Numbered from the stretch's first letter, positions 30,005-40,295 are shown. The stretch is DNA of 64,000 nt from Plasmopara viticola (GCA_001695595.3 MBPM02000148.1:39287-103286); one strand, 5' to 3'. The notes: generated from the sequence alone by a model not told the origin. Program-made: numbers and translations.

Positions 30005-31916
30005 CTCATACTCGTCTCGTCAGCACTTGGCGACTTGGTGTCCAACTTGTTCCGGAGATTTTGAAACTGCACAGTGCTGATTGGCTTGGTCATCATGTCG
30101 GCCATCATGTCTTTTGTTGAGCAATACTGCAACACCACTTGGCCATCTTCTACCTTTTCACGAACAAAATGATAACGAATGTCGATGTGCTTGGTGCGCT
30201 TGTAAAATTTCGGGTTCTTCGCCAATGCAATGGAGCCTTGTCCTCGTAAATTGTAACCGCTTCATCAGTTGTCAACTCACCCAATTCGCACAAGAAATCC
30301 TTTAGTCATATAGCCTCTTCTGTTGCCTCCGACACGCCATGTATTCAGCTTCAGTAGATGACAGCGCAACCGTACGCTGCTTCTTGCTTCTCCAGCTGAT
30401 GCATCCGCCGTTCATCATAAATGCATAGCCGCTCGTGTTTCTTCTTGTTGCAATATCTCCAGCCCAATCTGCATCCGTGAAACCTTGAAGGCCATCATCG
30501 CAGCCCGGTTGGAATTCAATACCATGTGTCCTTGTCCCTTAAATTTACCTGAAGACCCGCTTGAGCGCTTGCCAATGAGTAGGACATGGATCTGCCGCAA
30601 ATTGGCTGAGTACTCCCACTCCTGCCGCGAGTCTGGTCGAGTACATACCATGAGATACATGATGCACCCTACTGCATTTCGAAAGGGGACTCCAGCCATG
30701 GTCACGTCGTGCTTACAACCGTCTTCACACATATTTTATGTCAGTTTGAGGCCCGGATCTTGAGATGTCTTGACCGGGTTACTGGCATCCATCTTAAAGT
30801 TGTGCAAATGTCACTTGCAAGCTTATCCTGTCGCATCAAATAGCTCCACTTGTCTTGTCTTGCTCAATTTCAATTCCGAGGAAAATTTGAGCTGGCCCAT
30901 ATCAGTCATCTCGAATCGATCACTTAATGCTTGCTTGTTATCTTGAAGAATCTTGACACTGCTGCTTGCGAGCACTAAATCATCGACGTAAAGAGCCACA
31001 AAGATCATGGCTTGGTCGTTTCGCATCAAGTAAATGCAGTGGTCTGACTTACACTTCTTGAACCCAAGCTTAAGCATGAACTCGTCGATGGTCTTGTTCC
31101 ACATGCGAGGTGACTGTTTCAGGTCGTTTAGTGACCGCTTGAGCTTGCAAAAAAAATCCGAGTGCTCTTGATTCACAAAGCCGTCCGGTTGCTCCATGTA
31201 TATGTCTTCATCCAACAGTCCAACCGCTGTCTTGACGTCCATTTAATGCAGTGTGAGGCTGTATTTGGCAGCAAGAGTAAGCAGGATCCGAATCGATGTA
31301 AACTTCGCCACCGGTGCAAAATTTTCATCATAGTCAATGCCTTTAGCAACAAGACGAGCCTTGAACCTTTCAACTCCCCCGTCTTGATTCTCTTTCACAC
31401 GAAAAACCCATCTGCGTCCAATCGCCTTGCGTCCTTTTGGCAACGGCACAATCTCCCAAGTTTGATTCTTATGCAGCGAGTCACAGGCTTCCTTCCACTT
31501 TACCGCGTCACTGGATTCCATAGCCGACATGAATGAAGTCGGCATTTCTCTTACTGAATCCATGACGTAGGTCGCCTCAACATTGAAGCAGTCTTGTGCT
31601 GCTGCCGACATCTCTTCAAGTCCACGACCTTTGCTGAAGGTTGTATGCCGCTTAACTCTTGGAATTTCTGTTGCTTCCTCGAGCGATTCATTTCCTTGGT
31701 GACGTTTTCGGCCCACCTCAATGTCAACATCGGAAGAAGTTGCCTCTTCTTGTGATTCTTCATCAGTTTCTTCGACATCTTCGATGACAACCTCTCCATT
31801 GCAGTGATCACGCTTTCCATTATCAAAGACCAATTCCATAAACTTGGCATCGCAACTGACTAGCACACGACTGGTTTGTAGTTTCTCAAAACGATACGCT
31901 TTTTCATGCTCGGAAT
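30005..31916 (-). pseudogene. A6 integrase end, RT and RNase H
   Basis: Reading down from 31916: [20 protein letters not shown], the acidic linker, [36 protein letters not shown] and [19 protein letters not shown] as one 207-aa frame (31866-31243). After a TAA that follows SLTLH, RT has MDVKTAVGLLDEDIYMEQPD and the catalytic FVALYVDDLVLASSS (31242-30823). Two shifts follow. RNase H is in pieces (30732-30415, 30225-30005) with SMSVGESTPRPATTYR at the end. The normal LTR stop GGTAAG has become GGTATG, so the frame reads on. Confidence 0.87.
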
Positions 31917-32205
31917 TTATGAAAAGGTCGAAGTGAGCACTTGTTGGTAGAATGCAAAGTGAATATATTTATAGATCCTTAGTTCGCAACTAAATGCTAC
32001 CTCTAAGCCAATGATTTATCTAAGCCAATCAGAATGACTTACCATCCAGGCGCAATCATCTTCCCATCCGGGCGCAATGATCTTGCGTGCACCTGTACAC
32101 CCGCCTATCTATGACGTCACTGTTGCTTGGTCGCAACGTTAACTGGTATCAGTACCGGTAGCTTACCGGTACAACACTGCTGATCGAGGCGTCACATCTA
32201 TAACA
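31917..32205 (-). repeat. A7 3' LTR (variant U3)
   Basis: On the minus strand it starts TGTTATAGATGTGACGCC and ends near CTTTTCATAA. Its U3 (GTTAACGTTGCGACCAAGC, GACGTCATAGATAGGCGGG) is shared only with A8. From GATTGCGCCCGGATGG on it is ordinary family A. Confidence 0.85.
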
Positions 32206-32468
32206 CTCCTACTCGACTCGGCAGCTCTTGACGCTTGAATGCAAAATCGGCTTCGAAGTATAGCAAATTGTGGTGCAGGAATCGGCTTGGTCATGAGGTC
32301 GACCAGCATGTCCGATGTTGAAATGTACTCAAGCGAAACTTGGCCGTCTTCAACCTTTTCGCGAACAAAGTGATAGCTTATGTCGATATGCTTGGTACGC
32401 TTGTGAAACTCCGGATTCTTGGCCAACGCGATCGATCCTTGGTTATCTACCAATATCTTGACCGCTTG
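32206..32468 (-). pseudogene. A7 RNase H C-terminal fragment
   Basis: From 32453 down, the frame reads [20 protein letters not shown], then [19 protein letters not shown] and DMLVDLMTKPIPAPQF. It passes the polypurine tract as ESSRSV and ends in the LTR as TPRSAVLYR with TAA at 32163-32165. There is no internal stop, but the upstream part of the gene is absent. Confidence 0.87.
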
Positions 32469-32717
32469 CCTCGATCAGCAGTGTCGAACCGGTAAGCTAC
32501 CGGTACTGTTACCAGTTAACGTTGCGACCAAGCAACAGTGACGTCATGGATAGGCGGGTGTACAGGCACGCAAGATGATTGCGCCCGGATGGTAAGTCAA
32601 TCTGATTGGCTTAGATAAATCATTGGCTTAGAGGTAGCATGTAGTTGCGAACTAAGGACCTTTAAATATATTCACTTTGCATTCTACTAACAAGTGCTCA
32701 CTTCGATCTTTTCATTA
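32469..32717 (+). repeat. A8 5' LTR, truncated at its start
   Basis: About 249 bp, from CCTCGATCAGCAGTG to CTTTTCATTA. It forms an inverted pair with 31917-32205, separated by about 263 bp. TTTAAATATATTCACTTTGC near 32671 is the promoter. Confidence 0.85.
32671..32690 (+). promoter_or_regulatory. A8 LTR core promoter
   Basis: TTTAAATATA is followed by TTCACTTTGCATTCTAC, the family TATA-like and Inr/FPR-like pair. It lies about 30 bases upstream of the LTR end. Confidence 0.55.
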
Positions 32718-32733
32718 GGTTATGAGCCCAAGC
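32718..32733 (+). promoter_or_regulatory. A8 primer-binding site overlapping gag start
   Basis: GGTTATGAGCCCAAGC has the full initiator tRNA-Met anticodon-arm match. The gag ATG is at 32722. Confidence 0.82.
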
Positions 32734-34347
32734 CCCGCACTCTCTGTCCTGTTCTCCGACAACGATCAAGCCCTCGCCATGGGCGTCGCTGCACCCTCGC
32801 GTATCAACAAGTTCGACGGAACGAATTTCCATACGTGGAAGTTCAAGATGCAAATGGTGCTGGAAGAGCGCGATCTGTGGGAGGTCACGAGCGGTGAGGT
32901 CAAGTACGAGCACTGTCTTACGCAGTTGGATCAAAGCACGTACAAGCGCAAGTCCCGCAAGGCTATGACCATCATCTGCCTTGCCATGGAGGACTCTCAG
33001 CTACCATTGGTACGGTCGGCGAAAGGTCCGCAGGATGCATGGTCGCGTCTAGAAGGATACTTCGAGAAGAAGAGTTTAGCAAACAAGCTCTTTCATCGTC
33101 GACGCTTCTTTACGACAATGATGGACGAAGGTGATGATGTGTTGCAGCACATCAACAAGATCAAAACGCTGGCGGAGCAGCTAGACGCGGTGGGCGCTCC
33201 GGTCAGCGAGGACGACTTGGTGATCACGCTTCTTGCAAGCCTTAGCGAGTCATACCAATTTCTTATCACGGCGTTGGAGTCTAGAGCCGACTCACTCACG
33301 TGGGAGCTGATGACGTCGCGGCTTTTGCATGAGGACATGAAGCGCAAAGAACAAGGCGGTAGCACTGAAGGCGGCGCGCCAGGCCAAGTTCAAGCGTTTA
33401 TGATAAGCGACAATGGTTGTCGCAAGGGACGGCAAGCTCCTGCTAGGACAAGCGCATGTCATTACTGTGGGGAGCACGGACATTGGATCGCCAAGTGCCC
33501 AGTGCGAATGCGGCAGAAGCCGCAACGAGCTCACGTAGCACAGAGTGAAGAAGACTGTGGTTACTACCTTTTTTCGTCGGTTGGCGGCAGCATGGGAGTC
33601 GCCAAGACGAGTAACGTGTGGCTGGTCGACTCAGGTGCGACGCAGCATATGACCTTCACGAATGACTTCATGAAAAACTATACCAAGATCGCACCAGTTG
33701 ATGTCCATCTCGCCGACGACGGTGTCGTTCAGGCAATTGAAACCGGTGGCATTACAATGTCGATGACGACTTCGCGTGGATTGAAAAAAAGAGTGCTTAC
33801 GAACGTGTGGCATATCCCGAAGCTAACGCGAAACTTATTTTCGGTTGGACGCTTTACGAAAGACGTGGGTCCAGTCACGTTCGAAATCGATGGCTGCTTT
33901 GCTCAAGCAAAAGGAATTCGGTGGAAACTTGGTGAACGTCAAGGCAAAGGCTTGTTTAAGCTTTGCATGACGCCACTTAAGACAGACGAGGTCAATATGG
34001 CAAGTTCGAAAGGCTGCGTTGGGGACACCAAATCGTACCTCTGGCACCTTCGACTTGGTCATATTGGCCATGGCGGTTTAGAAGCCATCGTCAAAAAGGG
34101 TTACGGCACTGGCATTGACATTACGTCAGTAAAGCAGTGGGAGCTTTGTGATGGGTGTGCATTGGGAAAGCAAACCCAAGCAACATACATGAAGTCGTCG
34201 CCTAACCGAGCAAAGGATGTGCTTGACGTCATTCACAGTGATGTATGTGGTCCAATGCGGACCCCAACACACAGTGGCAAGCGATATTTTGTCACTTTCA
34301 TAGATGACAAGTCGCACTTCTGTGCAGTTTACCTGCTTCGAAATTAG
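32722..34347 (+). CDS. A8 Gag-protease-integrase open frame
   Basis: This 541-aa frame starts at the PBS ATG (MSPSPALSVLFSDNDQ). It has the Gag core INKFDGTNFHTWKFKMQMVL (residue 28), AMEDSQLPLVRSAKGPQDAW, and the zinc knuckle CHYCGEHGHWIAKC (about 250). The protease motif WLVDSGATQHMTFTND is near 302. The GAG-pre-integrase HH-CC site follows (YLWHLRLGHIGHGG, CDGCALGKQTQ), then the integrase start HSDVCGPMRTPTHSGKRYF to YLLRN. It ends at a TAG replacing the Lys of NKSEV. It is one of the best preserved family-A frames and shows Gag and Pol in one frame with no shift between them. Confidence 0.9.
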   Translation: MSPSPALSVLFSDNDQALAMGVAAPSRINKFDGTNFHTWKFKMQMVLEERDLWEVTSGEVKYEHCLTQLDQSTYKRKSRKAMTIICLAMEDSQLPLVRSAKGPQDAWSRLEGYFEKKSLANKLFHRRRFFTTMMDEGDDVLQHINKIKTLAEQLDAVGAPVSEDDLVITLLASLSESYQFLITALESRADSLTWELMTSRLLHEDMKRKEQGGSTEGGAPGQVQAFMISDNGCRKGRQAPARTSACHYCGEHGHWIAKCPVRMRQKPQRAHVAQSEEDCGYYLFSSVGGSMGVAKTSNVWLVDSGATQHMTFTNDFMKNYTKIAPVDVHLADDGVVQAIETGGITMSMTTSRGLKKRVLTNVWHIPKLTRNLFSVGRFTKDVGPVTFEIDGCFAQAKGIRWKLGERQGKGLFKLCMTPLKTDEVNMASSKGCVGDTKSYLWHLRLGHIGHGGLEAIVKKGYGTGIDITSVKQWELCDGCALGKQTQATYMKSSPNRAKDVLDVIHSDVCGPMRTPTHSGKRYFVTFIDDKSHFCAVYLLRN

Positions 34348-35258
34348 TCGGAAGTGGCTGACAAGAAAAGCAGACGAATAAGCGGGTCAAGCTGCTTCGA
34401 AGCGACAACGGTGGCGAATACACATCAGGAGCGTTGGCCAAGTTCTCGGCTGACTGTGGCATTGTGCGGAAGTTCACGCCTTCATACACCCCTCAGCTTA
34501 ATGGTGCTGCCGAGCGCATGAACCGAACTTTGGTTGAGTGTGCTCGGTGCCCAACACGTGCTGTTAGCCACGACAAGTCGCCACATCAACTTTGGACTGG
34601 CAAGAAACCTCTTTTGGCCAATCTCAAAGTCTTTGGTTGTCATGCTTACGTACACGTGCCGAAAGAAAAACAATCCAAGTTTGATGCTTGTTCGGTGCGA
34701 CGTCGGTTTTTTGGATACAGCGAGCACGAGAAAGCGTATCGTTTTGAAACAATTGGAAGCGGTCGAGTGCTTGTGAGCCGAAACGCACATTTCATGGAAG
34801 ACACCTTTGACGGTGGAAAACTTGTCAAATATGGTTGTGATGAAGTTGTTATTCAAGATGACGAAGAACCACAACAAGATGCAACACCGAATGACGAAAC
34901 AGATCATGAAGTAGAAGACCCAGCGGAGAATTTTGACTTTGACGACCCTTTAGGCAAGCGAAACCAGCGTGCGAAGTCGCTAGAACAAGGTACAGAAGTT
35001 TCCCGATCCAAGCGTTATAGTCACTGCCAAGGTCTTGCAGAGATGTCCGCTGCAGCCCAGGATTTCGAAGCTGCGTACATTGTTGATATAGTGGGGGAAA
35101 TGCCGACATCGTTCAGTTTGGCAATGGAATCAAATGACGCAGCCAAGTGGAAGGAAGTGTGCGACTCGGAAATTGAATTACTACGCAAGAACAAGACCTG
35201 GACACTTGTGCCATTACCAAAACATCGCAAAGCGATAGGCAACAGATGGATGATTTGA
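34348..35258 (+). pseudogene. A8 integrase remainder and RT start
   Basis: After the TAG, SEVADK is followed by a small deletion (FAEFVALAE lost) and KRVKLLRSDNGGEYTSG with the second aspartate. The open frame 34434-35258 (274 aa) has NGAAERMNRTLVECAR with the glutamate. It jumps straight to CPTRAVSHDKSPHQLWTGKK, so about 26 residues (CMMEHAG to FLRNR) are deleted. [34 protein letters not shown], the acidic linker and the RT start (ESNDAAKWKEVCDSEIELL) follow. A TGA at 35256-35258 ends it at GNRWMI. Confidence 0.88.
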
Positions 35259-36581
35259 CTAAAGGAAAATCAAATCGGCGAAATCGAGCGGTACAAGGCG
35301 CGTTTGGTGGCCAAGGGACTTTCACAAAAGTATGGCGTCGACTATGAAGAAATGTTTGCGCCAGTGGCCAAGTTCACTTCGATTCGAATTCTCCTTAGTC
35401 TGACAGCCAAGTACAGCCTCACTATTCATCAAATGGATGTCAAGACTGCCTTTTTGAACGGGCTTCTCGATGAGGACATCTACATGACACAGCCTGATGG
35501 ATTTGTCGATAAAAAATGCCCGGATTTCGTTTGCTAGCTTGAGCGATCTCTTTACGGATTAAAGTCGCCGCGTATGTGGAATTAAACTATTGACGACTTC
35601 ATGCCTTAACTCAAGTTCAAAAAGAGCGTGTCCGACCACTGCATCCACTTCATGCGTGACGGCAAAGATATGATATTCATCGCGCTTTACGTCGACGATC
35701 TCATTCTTGCAAGCAGCAGCTCAACATTGCTACAAGACACCAAGCAAGCGCTAAGTGATCGGTTCGAAATGACAGACATGGGCCAGCTCAATATTTTCTC
35801 GGCATGGAAACTGAACAAGATTTAAAAGCTGGAATGATGATCGTAAGGCAGTCCAAGTTTGCGTGTGATGTTCTAAAGAAGTTTAAAATGGATAACAGCA
35901 ATCCTGAAAGACGCCTCAGGAACCGGGTCTCAAGCTTACCAAGGTCGTGTGCGAAGGAGGTTGCAAACATCACGAAGCCATGGCAAATGTTCCCTACCGT
36001 AAAGCGGTCGGCTGTTTGATGTATTTGATGGTCGGCACGCGCCCGGATCTTGCAGCAGCCGTTGGGACACTAAGGCAATTCGCGGCGGACCCGTGCCCTA
36101 CTCATTGGCAGGCGCTCAAGAGAGTATTTCGATATATACAAGGTACACAGACTCATGGCATCGTGTTTCGAGCGGACAGCAACAAAAGGCTTCAAGGCTA
36201 TTCGGATGCGGACTGGGCTGGGGACGTTGGCTCAAGAAAGAGTACAAGCGGATATGCATTCATGATGAACGGCGGATGCATTTGCTGGTGAAGCAAGAAA
36301 CAACGAACAGTTGCGTTGCCATCAACCGAGGCAGAATACATGGCGCTTTCCGAAGCTACCCAAGAAGCAGTTTGGCTCAAGTTCTTTCTGTGCGAAATCG
36401 GTGAAATGGCTCTTGATGAAGCGGTCAAGATATTCGAAGATAACCAAGGATCGATTGCGTTGCCAAAGAACCGTGAGTTCCACGAGCGTACCAAGCATAT
36501 CGACATACGCTATCACTTTGTTCGCGAAAAGGTTGAAGACGGCCAAGTTTCGCTTGAGAACATTTTAACATCGGACATGCT
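35259..36581 (+). pseudogene. A8 RT and RNase H, 3' truncated
   Basis: RT reads [34 protein letters not shown] and [15 protein letters not shown] to a TAG at 35535-35537. A broken stretch follows, then 35628-35825 with the catalytic FIALYVDDLILASSS. From 35947 (CEGGCKHHEAMANVPYRKAV) to 36291 it has [17 protein letters not shown], with Trp to TGA in ICW*SKKQ. RNase H continues at 36316 ([36 protein letters not shown]). It stops at TSDMLV, where the A9 LTR is joined; the remaining codons read LTR sequence. Confidence 0.88.
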
Positions 36582-36860
36582 TGTTGTCGAAGATGCTGGC
36601 GCAGAAATGCCTCGTCCAGCGGCTATATATCGGTTAGTACGGGTATCTGCAATCGATTGATGACTGACTGAATGAGCGGGTTCACGATGGGCAAAAGATC
36701 GGGTTCAGGATGGGAAGATGATTGCGCCAGGATTGTAAGTCTCTCTAATTGGCTTAGATAAATCATTGGCTTAGAGGTAGCATGTAGTTGCGAACTAAGG
36801 ACCTTTTGAATATATTCACTTTGCATTTTGCCATCTACAGCACAAGTGCTTCTTACAAAA
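36582..36860 (+). repeat. A9 5' LTR
   Basis: TGTTGTCGAAGATGCTGG to TTACAAAA. It has one GATGGGAAGATGATTGCGCC unit; the 3' LTR has two. The start-site block TTCACTTTGCATTTTGCC is at about 36816. Confidence 0.88.
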
Positions 36861-36876
36861 GGTCATGAGCCCAAGC
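36861..36876 (+). promoter_or_regulatory. A9 primer-binding site overlapping gag start
   Basis: GGTCATGAGCCCAAGC has one change from the tRNA match. The gag ATG is at 36865. Confidence 0.8.
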
Positions 36877-37443
36877 TCCGCCAACTCTGCCCCCGACACC
36901 GACTACGCTTTCGCTATGGACATCGCCGCCACCAACTCACGCATCAACAAGTTCGATGGAACAAACTTCCACACATGGAAGTTCAAGATGCAGATGGTGC
37001 TTGAGGAGCGGGACCTATGGGAGGTAGCGAGTGGGGAAGTCAAGATGGAGGACTTGACAACGGCCTTGGACCAGCTGACGTTTAAGCGCAAGTCAAGAAA
37101 GGCGCTTGCGATCATCTGTCTCGCGATGGAGGATTCGCAGCTGCCTCTTGTGCGCTCGGCAACTGGAGCGCATGATGCATGGTCACGGCTCGAAGGCCAC
37201 TTTGAGAAGAAGAGCTTTGCGAACAAACTCTTTCTTCGTCGTCGTTTCTTCACGGCCAAGATGGACGAAGGTGATGATGTGCTCGCGCATATCAACAAGA
37301 TGGAGATTCTGGCGGAACAGATCGACGCGGTCGGCGCTCTGGTAACAGAGGGTGACTTGGTGATCACGCTTCTTGGGAGTTTGAGTGAGTCATTTTCATT
37401 TCTTTTAACAGCTTTGGAGTCGAGATCGGACTCGCTGTCGTAG
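36865..37443 (+). CDS. A9 Gag, N-terminal 192 residues
   Basis: It starts in the PBS (MSPSSANSAPDTDYAFAMD). It shows INKFDGTNFHTWKFKMQMVL at residue 27, AMEDSQLPLVRSATGAHDAW, KKSFANKLFLRRRFFTAKMD and SLSESFSFLLTALESRSD. A TAG at 37441-37443 replaces the Trp of the SWELVTSRLLHEDMKRKEQ motif. The zinc knuckle is therefore downstream of the stop. The capsid core is complete. Confidence 0.87.
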   Translation: MSPSSANSAPDTDYAFAMDIAATNSRINKFDGTNFHTWKFKMQMVLEERDLWEVASGEVKMEDLTTALDQLTFKRKSRKALAIICLAMEDSQLPLVRSATGAHDAWSRLEGHFEKKSFANKLFLRRRFFTAKMDEGDDVLAHINKMEILAEQIDAVGALVTEGDLVITLLGSLSESFSFLLTALESRSDSLS

Positions 37444-38018
37444 GAGCTCGTGACATCTCGACTATTGCATGAAGACATGAAACGAAAGGAACAAGGTATT
37501 GGGGCCGATGGAGCTGCGCATGGTCAAGGGCAAGCGTTTTTGGCGAATTAATACAGCAATCGTAAGGGTGGGCGATCACTGCAAAAGGTCAGCGCGTGCC
37601 ACTACTGTGGGGAACAAGGACATTGAATTGCCAAGTGTCCTGTTCGAATTCGCGAGAATGGTGAGCGACAGAAATCGCAACGAGCGAATATCGCGCAAGT
37701 CGATGATGACAATGGCGATTTTCTCTTTTCGGCTGGAGACAGTATTCTCAAATCGGGTGAAGTGTGGCTGATTGACTCTGGAGCGACGCAGCACATGACA
37801 AGTTCCAAGAAATTCATGCGAAAGTTTAAGACAATTACGCCGAGGGATGTGCACCTTGCAGACGATGGAGTGGTACAAGCGATTGGGTCCGGCGACATCG
37901 TGATGTCAATGCACACTCCACATGGTATAAAGAAGGGACTGCTTACTGGTGTGTGGTATATCCCAAAGCTTTCTCGTAATTTATTTTAGTCGGCCGATTT
38001 ACGAAGGATGTTGGCGCC
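37444..38018 (+). pseudogene. A9 zinc knuckle and protease
   Basis: It continues the gag frame after the TAG. A TAA lies near 37549, a His-to-stop-like change near 37626 follows, and the knuckle (CHYCGEQGH) is degraded. From 37762 the frame is open: MWLIDSGATQHMTSSKKFMR with the protease motif, VHLADDGVVQAIGSGD and HGIKKGLLTGVWYIPKL. One base is lost at about 37987 in the LFSVGRF codons, causing a TAG. Confidence 0.85.
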
Positions 38019-39231
38019 GTGACCTTTGAACAAGAAGGTTGTTTTGCTATGACAAAGGGCCTCAAGTGGAAGCTTGGTGCTCGCGAAGGCAAAGGTCTGT
38101 TCAAGCTCTGCATGACGCCACTTCTTCCGGATGAGGCTAATGTGATAACTTCGTCGGGATGCCATGGGGACACCAATTCGTACCTCTGGCACCTTCGATT
38201 TGGTCATATGAGCTATGGTGGTCTCGACACTATGATAAAGAAAAAGATCGGCTACGGACTTGACATGGGTTCAGTTAAACAGTGGGAGAAGTGTGACGGG
38301 AGCTCACTCGGTAAGCAAACGAGAGTGAGTTTCTCAAATTTGTCACCAAGCCGTTCAAAGCAACTGCTTGAGGTAATTTACAGCGATATGTGTGGGCTGA
38401 TGCAGACATCGACGTTTAATGGAAAGCGTTACTTTGTCACATTTATCGATGCAAGTCATACTTTTGCATGGTTTGCTTGCTGCGAAACAAGTCGGAAGTA
38501 GCCGCGAAATTCGCAGATTTTGTCGTTCTTGCCGAGAGCCAAACAGAAGAGCGAGTGAAAACGCTTCGCAGTGATAATGGCGGAGAGTACACTTCGAGCG
38601 AAATGGCCAAGTTTTGCAGCAATCATGGAATCGTGCAGAAATTTACGCCGCCCTACACTCCTCAGCTTAACGGAGTTGCGCAGCGAATGAACAGAACATT
38701 GGTGGAATGTGCGCGCTGCATGATGGAGCATGCTTAATTGACGAAGGTGTACTGGGGTGAAGCAGTCATGACGGCTATGTTTCTTCGAAATCGGTGTCCA
38801 ACGCGTCCTTTCAATCAAGACATTTCGCCATATCAAGCTTGGACGGGAAAGAAGCCATTGCTTGCGAATCTGAAAGTCTTTGGCTGCCATGCGTATGTGA
38901 CGGTGCCTAAAGAAAAGCGCGCAAAGTTTGATGCCCGATCGGTTCGCTGTCGATTTATTGGATATTCGGATCATGAAAAAGCGTATCGGTTTGAGGAAAT
39001 CAAGAGTGGTCGTGTGCTGGTAAGCCGAGACGCGCAATTCATGGAAGACGTTTTTACATTGGAAAGCGTGATTATCGTCAAGAGGAAGTCTACATACATG
39101 ATGAAAATACAACGGATGAGGACTCGCAGCATAAGGACCAAATTCATAACGATGATGCGGAAATGGAAGAAAGCGATGAAAGTGGTAACAAGAGACACCA
39201 GCGAACGGATTCGTTGGAGAAGGCTACTGAG
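38019..39231 (+). pseudogene. A9 integrase
   Basis: The frame 38019-38501 has the GAG-pre-integrase site with one cysteine changed (CDGS in place of CDGC) and YSDMCGLMQTSTFNGKRYF, so His-Ser-Asp reads Tyr-Ser-Asp. One lost base near 38449 shifts the frame. 38468-38737 then carries LRSDNGGEYTSSEMAKFCS and NGVAQRMNRTL, in which the catalytic Glu is Gln, and ends in a TAA. 38738 onward is the C-terminal part ([56 protein letters not shown]). It breaks into the RNase H segment at about 39231. Confidence 0.86.
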
Positions 39232-39902
39232 GCAGTAGGTGCCCTCAGCCAATTTGCCTCGGATCCCTGTCCAACACACTGGCAAGCTCTCAAGCGCGTA
39301 TTGCGGTATCTTCAAGCAACACCAACATATGGACTCGAATCTACGCGCGACGGCACCGCCAAGCTAATGGGCTATTCAGATGCAGATTGGGCTGGAGACA
39401 TTGGGTCTCGCAGAAGCACAAGCGGATATTTGTTCAAGCTAAATGGCGGATGTATCAGCTGGCGAAGCAAGAAACAGCGGACGGTGGCGCTTTCATCGAC
39501 CGAAGCCGAATACATGGCCCTTTCGGAGGCTAAACAAGAAGCAGTGTGGCTAAAGACTTTTCTATGCGAACTCGGCGAAATAAGCAACGACGATGCGATC
39601 AAGGTTTATGAAGACAATCAAGGCTCGATCGCGCTGACCAAGAACCCGGAGTTTCACAAGCGCACTAAGCACATCGACATTCGATACCATTTCGTGCGCG
39701 AGAAGGTTAAGCCAATCAAGTGATGCTCGAGTACTGTCCAACTCAGGATATGCTGGCCGATATCATGACGAAGTCAATTCCACCTACGCAATTCTGCAAA
39801 TTTCAAAGCATGCTCGGCATTCAAGGACAAAAGGCTGTCGAGTCGAGTGGGAGTGTTGTCGAAGATGCTGGCGCAGAAACGCCTCGACCAGCGGCTATAT
39901 AG
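39232..39902 (+). pseudogene. A9 RT tail and RNase H fused to the integrase linker
   Basis: SLEKATE of the integrase-RT linker is followed directly by [20 protein letters not shown], so the RT fingers, palm and YVDD loop are deleted. The frame 39163-39723 then runs through [39 protein letters not shown] and [20 protein letters not shown]. It breaks at VREKVKPIK. 39720-39902 holds LEYCPTQDMLADIMTKSIPP and ends [18 protein letters not shown] with a TAG two codons before the usual TAA. This part alone would give an RNase H without polymerase. Confidence 0.87.
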
Positions 39903-40156
39903 CGGTAAGTACGGGTATCTACAATCAATTGATGACTGACTGAATGAGCGGGTTCAAGATGGGCAAAAGATCGGTTTCAGGATGGGAAGATGATTGCGCC
40001 CGGATGGGAAGATGATTGCGCCAGGATTGTAAGTCTCTCTGATTGGCTTAGATAAATCATTGGCTTAGAGGTAGCATGCAGTTGCGAACAAAGGACATTT
40101 TAAATATATTCACTTTGCATTTTTTGCCATCTACAGCACAAGTGCTTCTTACAACA
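39854..40156 (+). repeat. A9 3' LTR
   Basis: 303 bp, TGTTGTCGAAGATGCTGG to TTACAACA, with a doubled 22-bp unit GATGGGAAGATGATTGCGCC(C/A)G. It faces the inverted LTR of A11 at 40296-40587 across 139 bp. Confidence 0.9.
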
Positions 40157-40295
40157 AAGTTTTCCATCGTCAAAGGTGTCTTCGAATGAACTGTGCGTTT
40201 CGTCTCACAAGCACTCGACCGAGTTCAATTGTTTCAAAACGATACGCTTTCTCGTGCTCGCTGTATTCAAGAAACCGACATTGCACCGAACAAGC
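40157..40295 (-). mobile_element. Family A scrap A10 (integrase C-terminus)
   Basis: On the minus strand this 139-bp piece matches A8 integrase around 34687-34825 ([14 protein letters not shown] region, then RVLVRRNAQF) with a shift. It has no LTR of its own and joins the A9 LTR on one side and the A11 LTR on the other. It is probably left over from recombination. Confidence 0.78.

Larger units (their letters stand above)
29804..31916 (-). mobile_element. Copia family A element A6, 3' part
   Basis: This minus-strand copy has its 3' LTR at 29804-30004, RNase H, RT and the integrase C-terminus, and is cut at 31916 by the LTR of A7. It was inserted in B4b; CTTGG (29799-29803) would be one copy of its target duplication. 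The other end is not in place in this window. Confidence 0.83.
31917..32468 (-). mobile_element. Copia family A element A7, 3' end only
   Basis: A minus-strand 3' LTR (31917-32205) plus about 260 bp of RNase H, cut at 32468 by the truncated 5' LTR of A8. It is inserted in A6, where GGAAT (31912-31916) would be one target copy. Its LTR is of the same special subtype as that of A8. Confidence 0.83.
32469..36581 (+). mobile_element. Copia family A element A8
   Basis: The 5' LTR lacks its first ~17 bases, so it joins A7 RNase H directly at CCTCGATCAGCAGTG. Gag to mid-integrase is open for 541 codons. Two integrase deletions and several RT stops follow. RNase H is cut short at TSDMLV (36581), where the A9 LTR begins; the polypurine tract and 3' LTR are missing. 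Confidence 0.86.
36582..40156 (+). mobile_element. Copia family A element A9, chimeric and internally deleted
   Basis: It is flanked by LTRs of 279 and 303 bp but has no matching target duplication (ATGCT left, AAGTT right). The 5' half is nearly identical to A13; the 3' half (RNase H) resembles A3 and A5. The whole RT catalytic part is missing. The two LTRs differ by one extra 22-bp unit in the 3' copy. It looks like the product of recombination between two elements. Confidence 0.83.
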
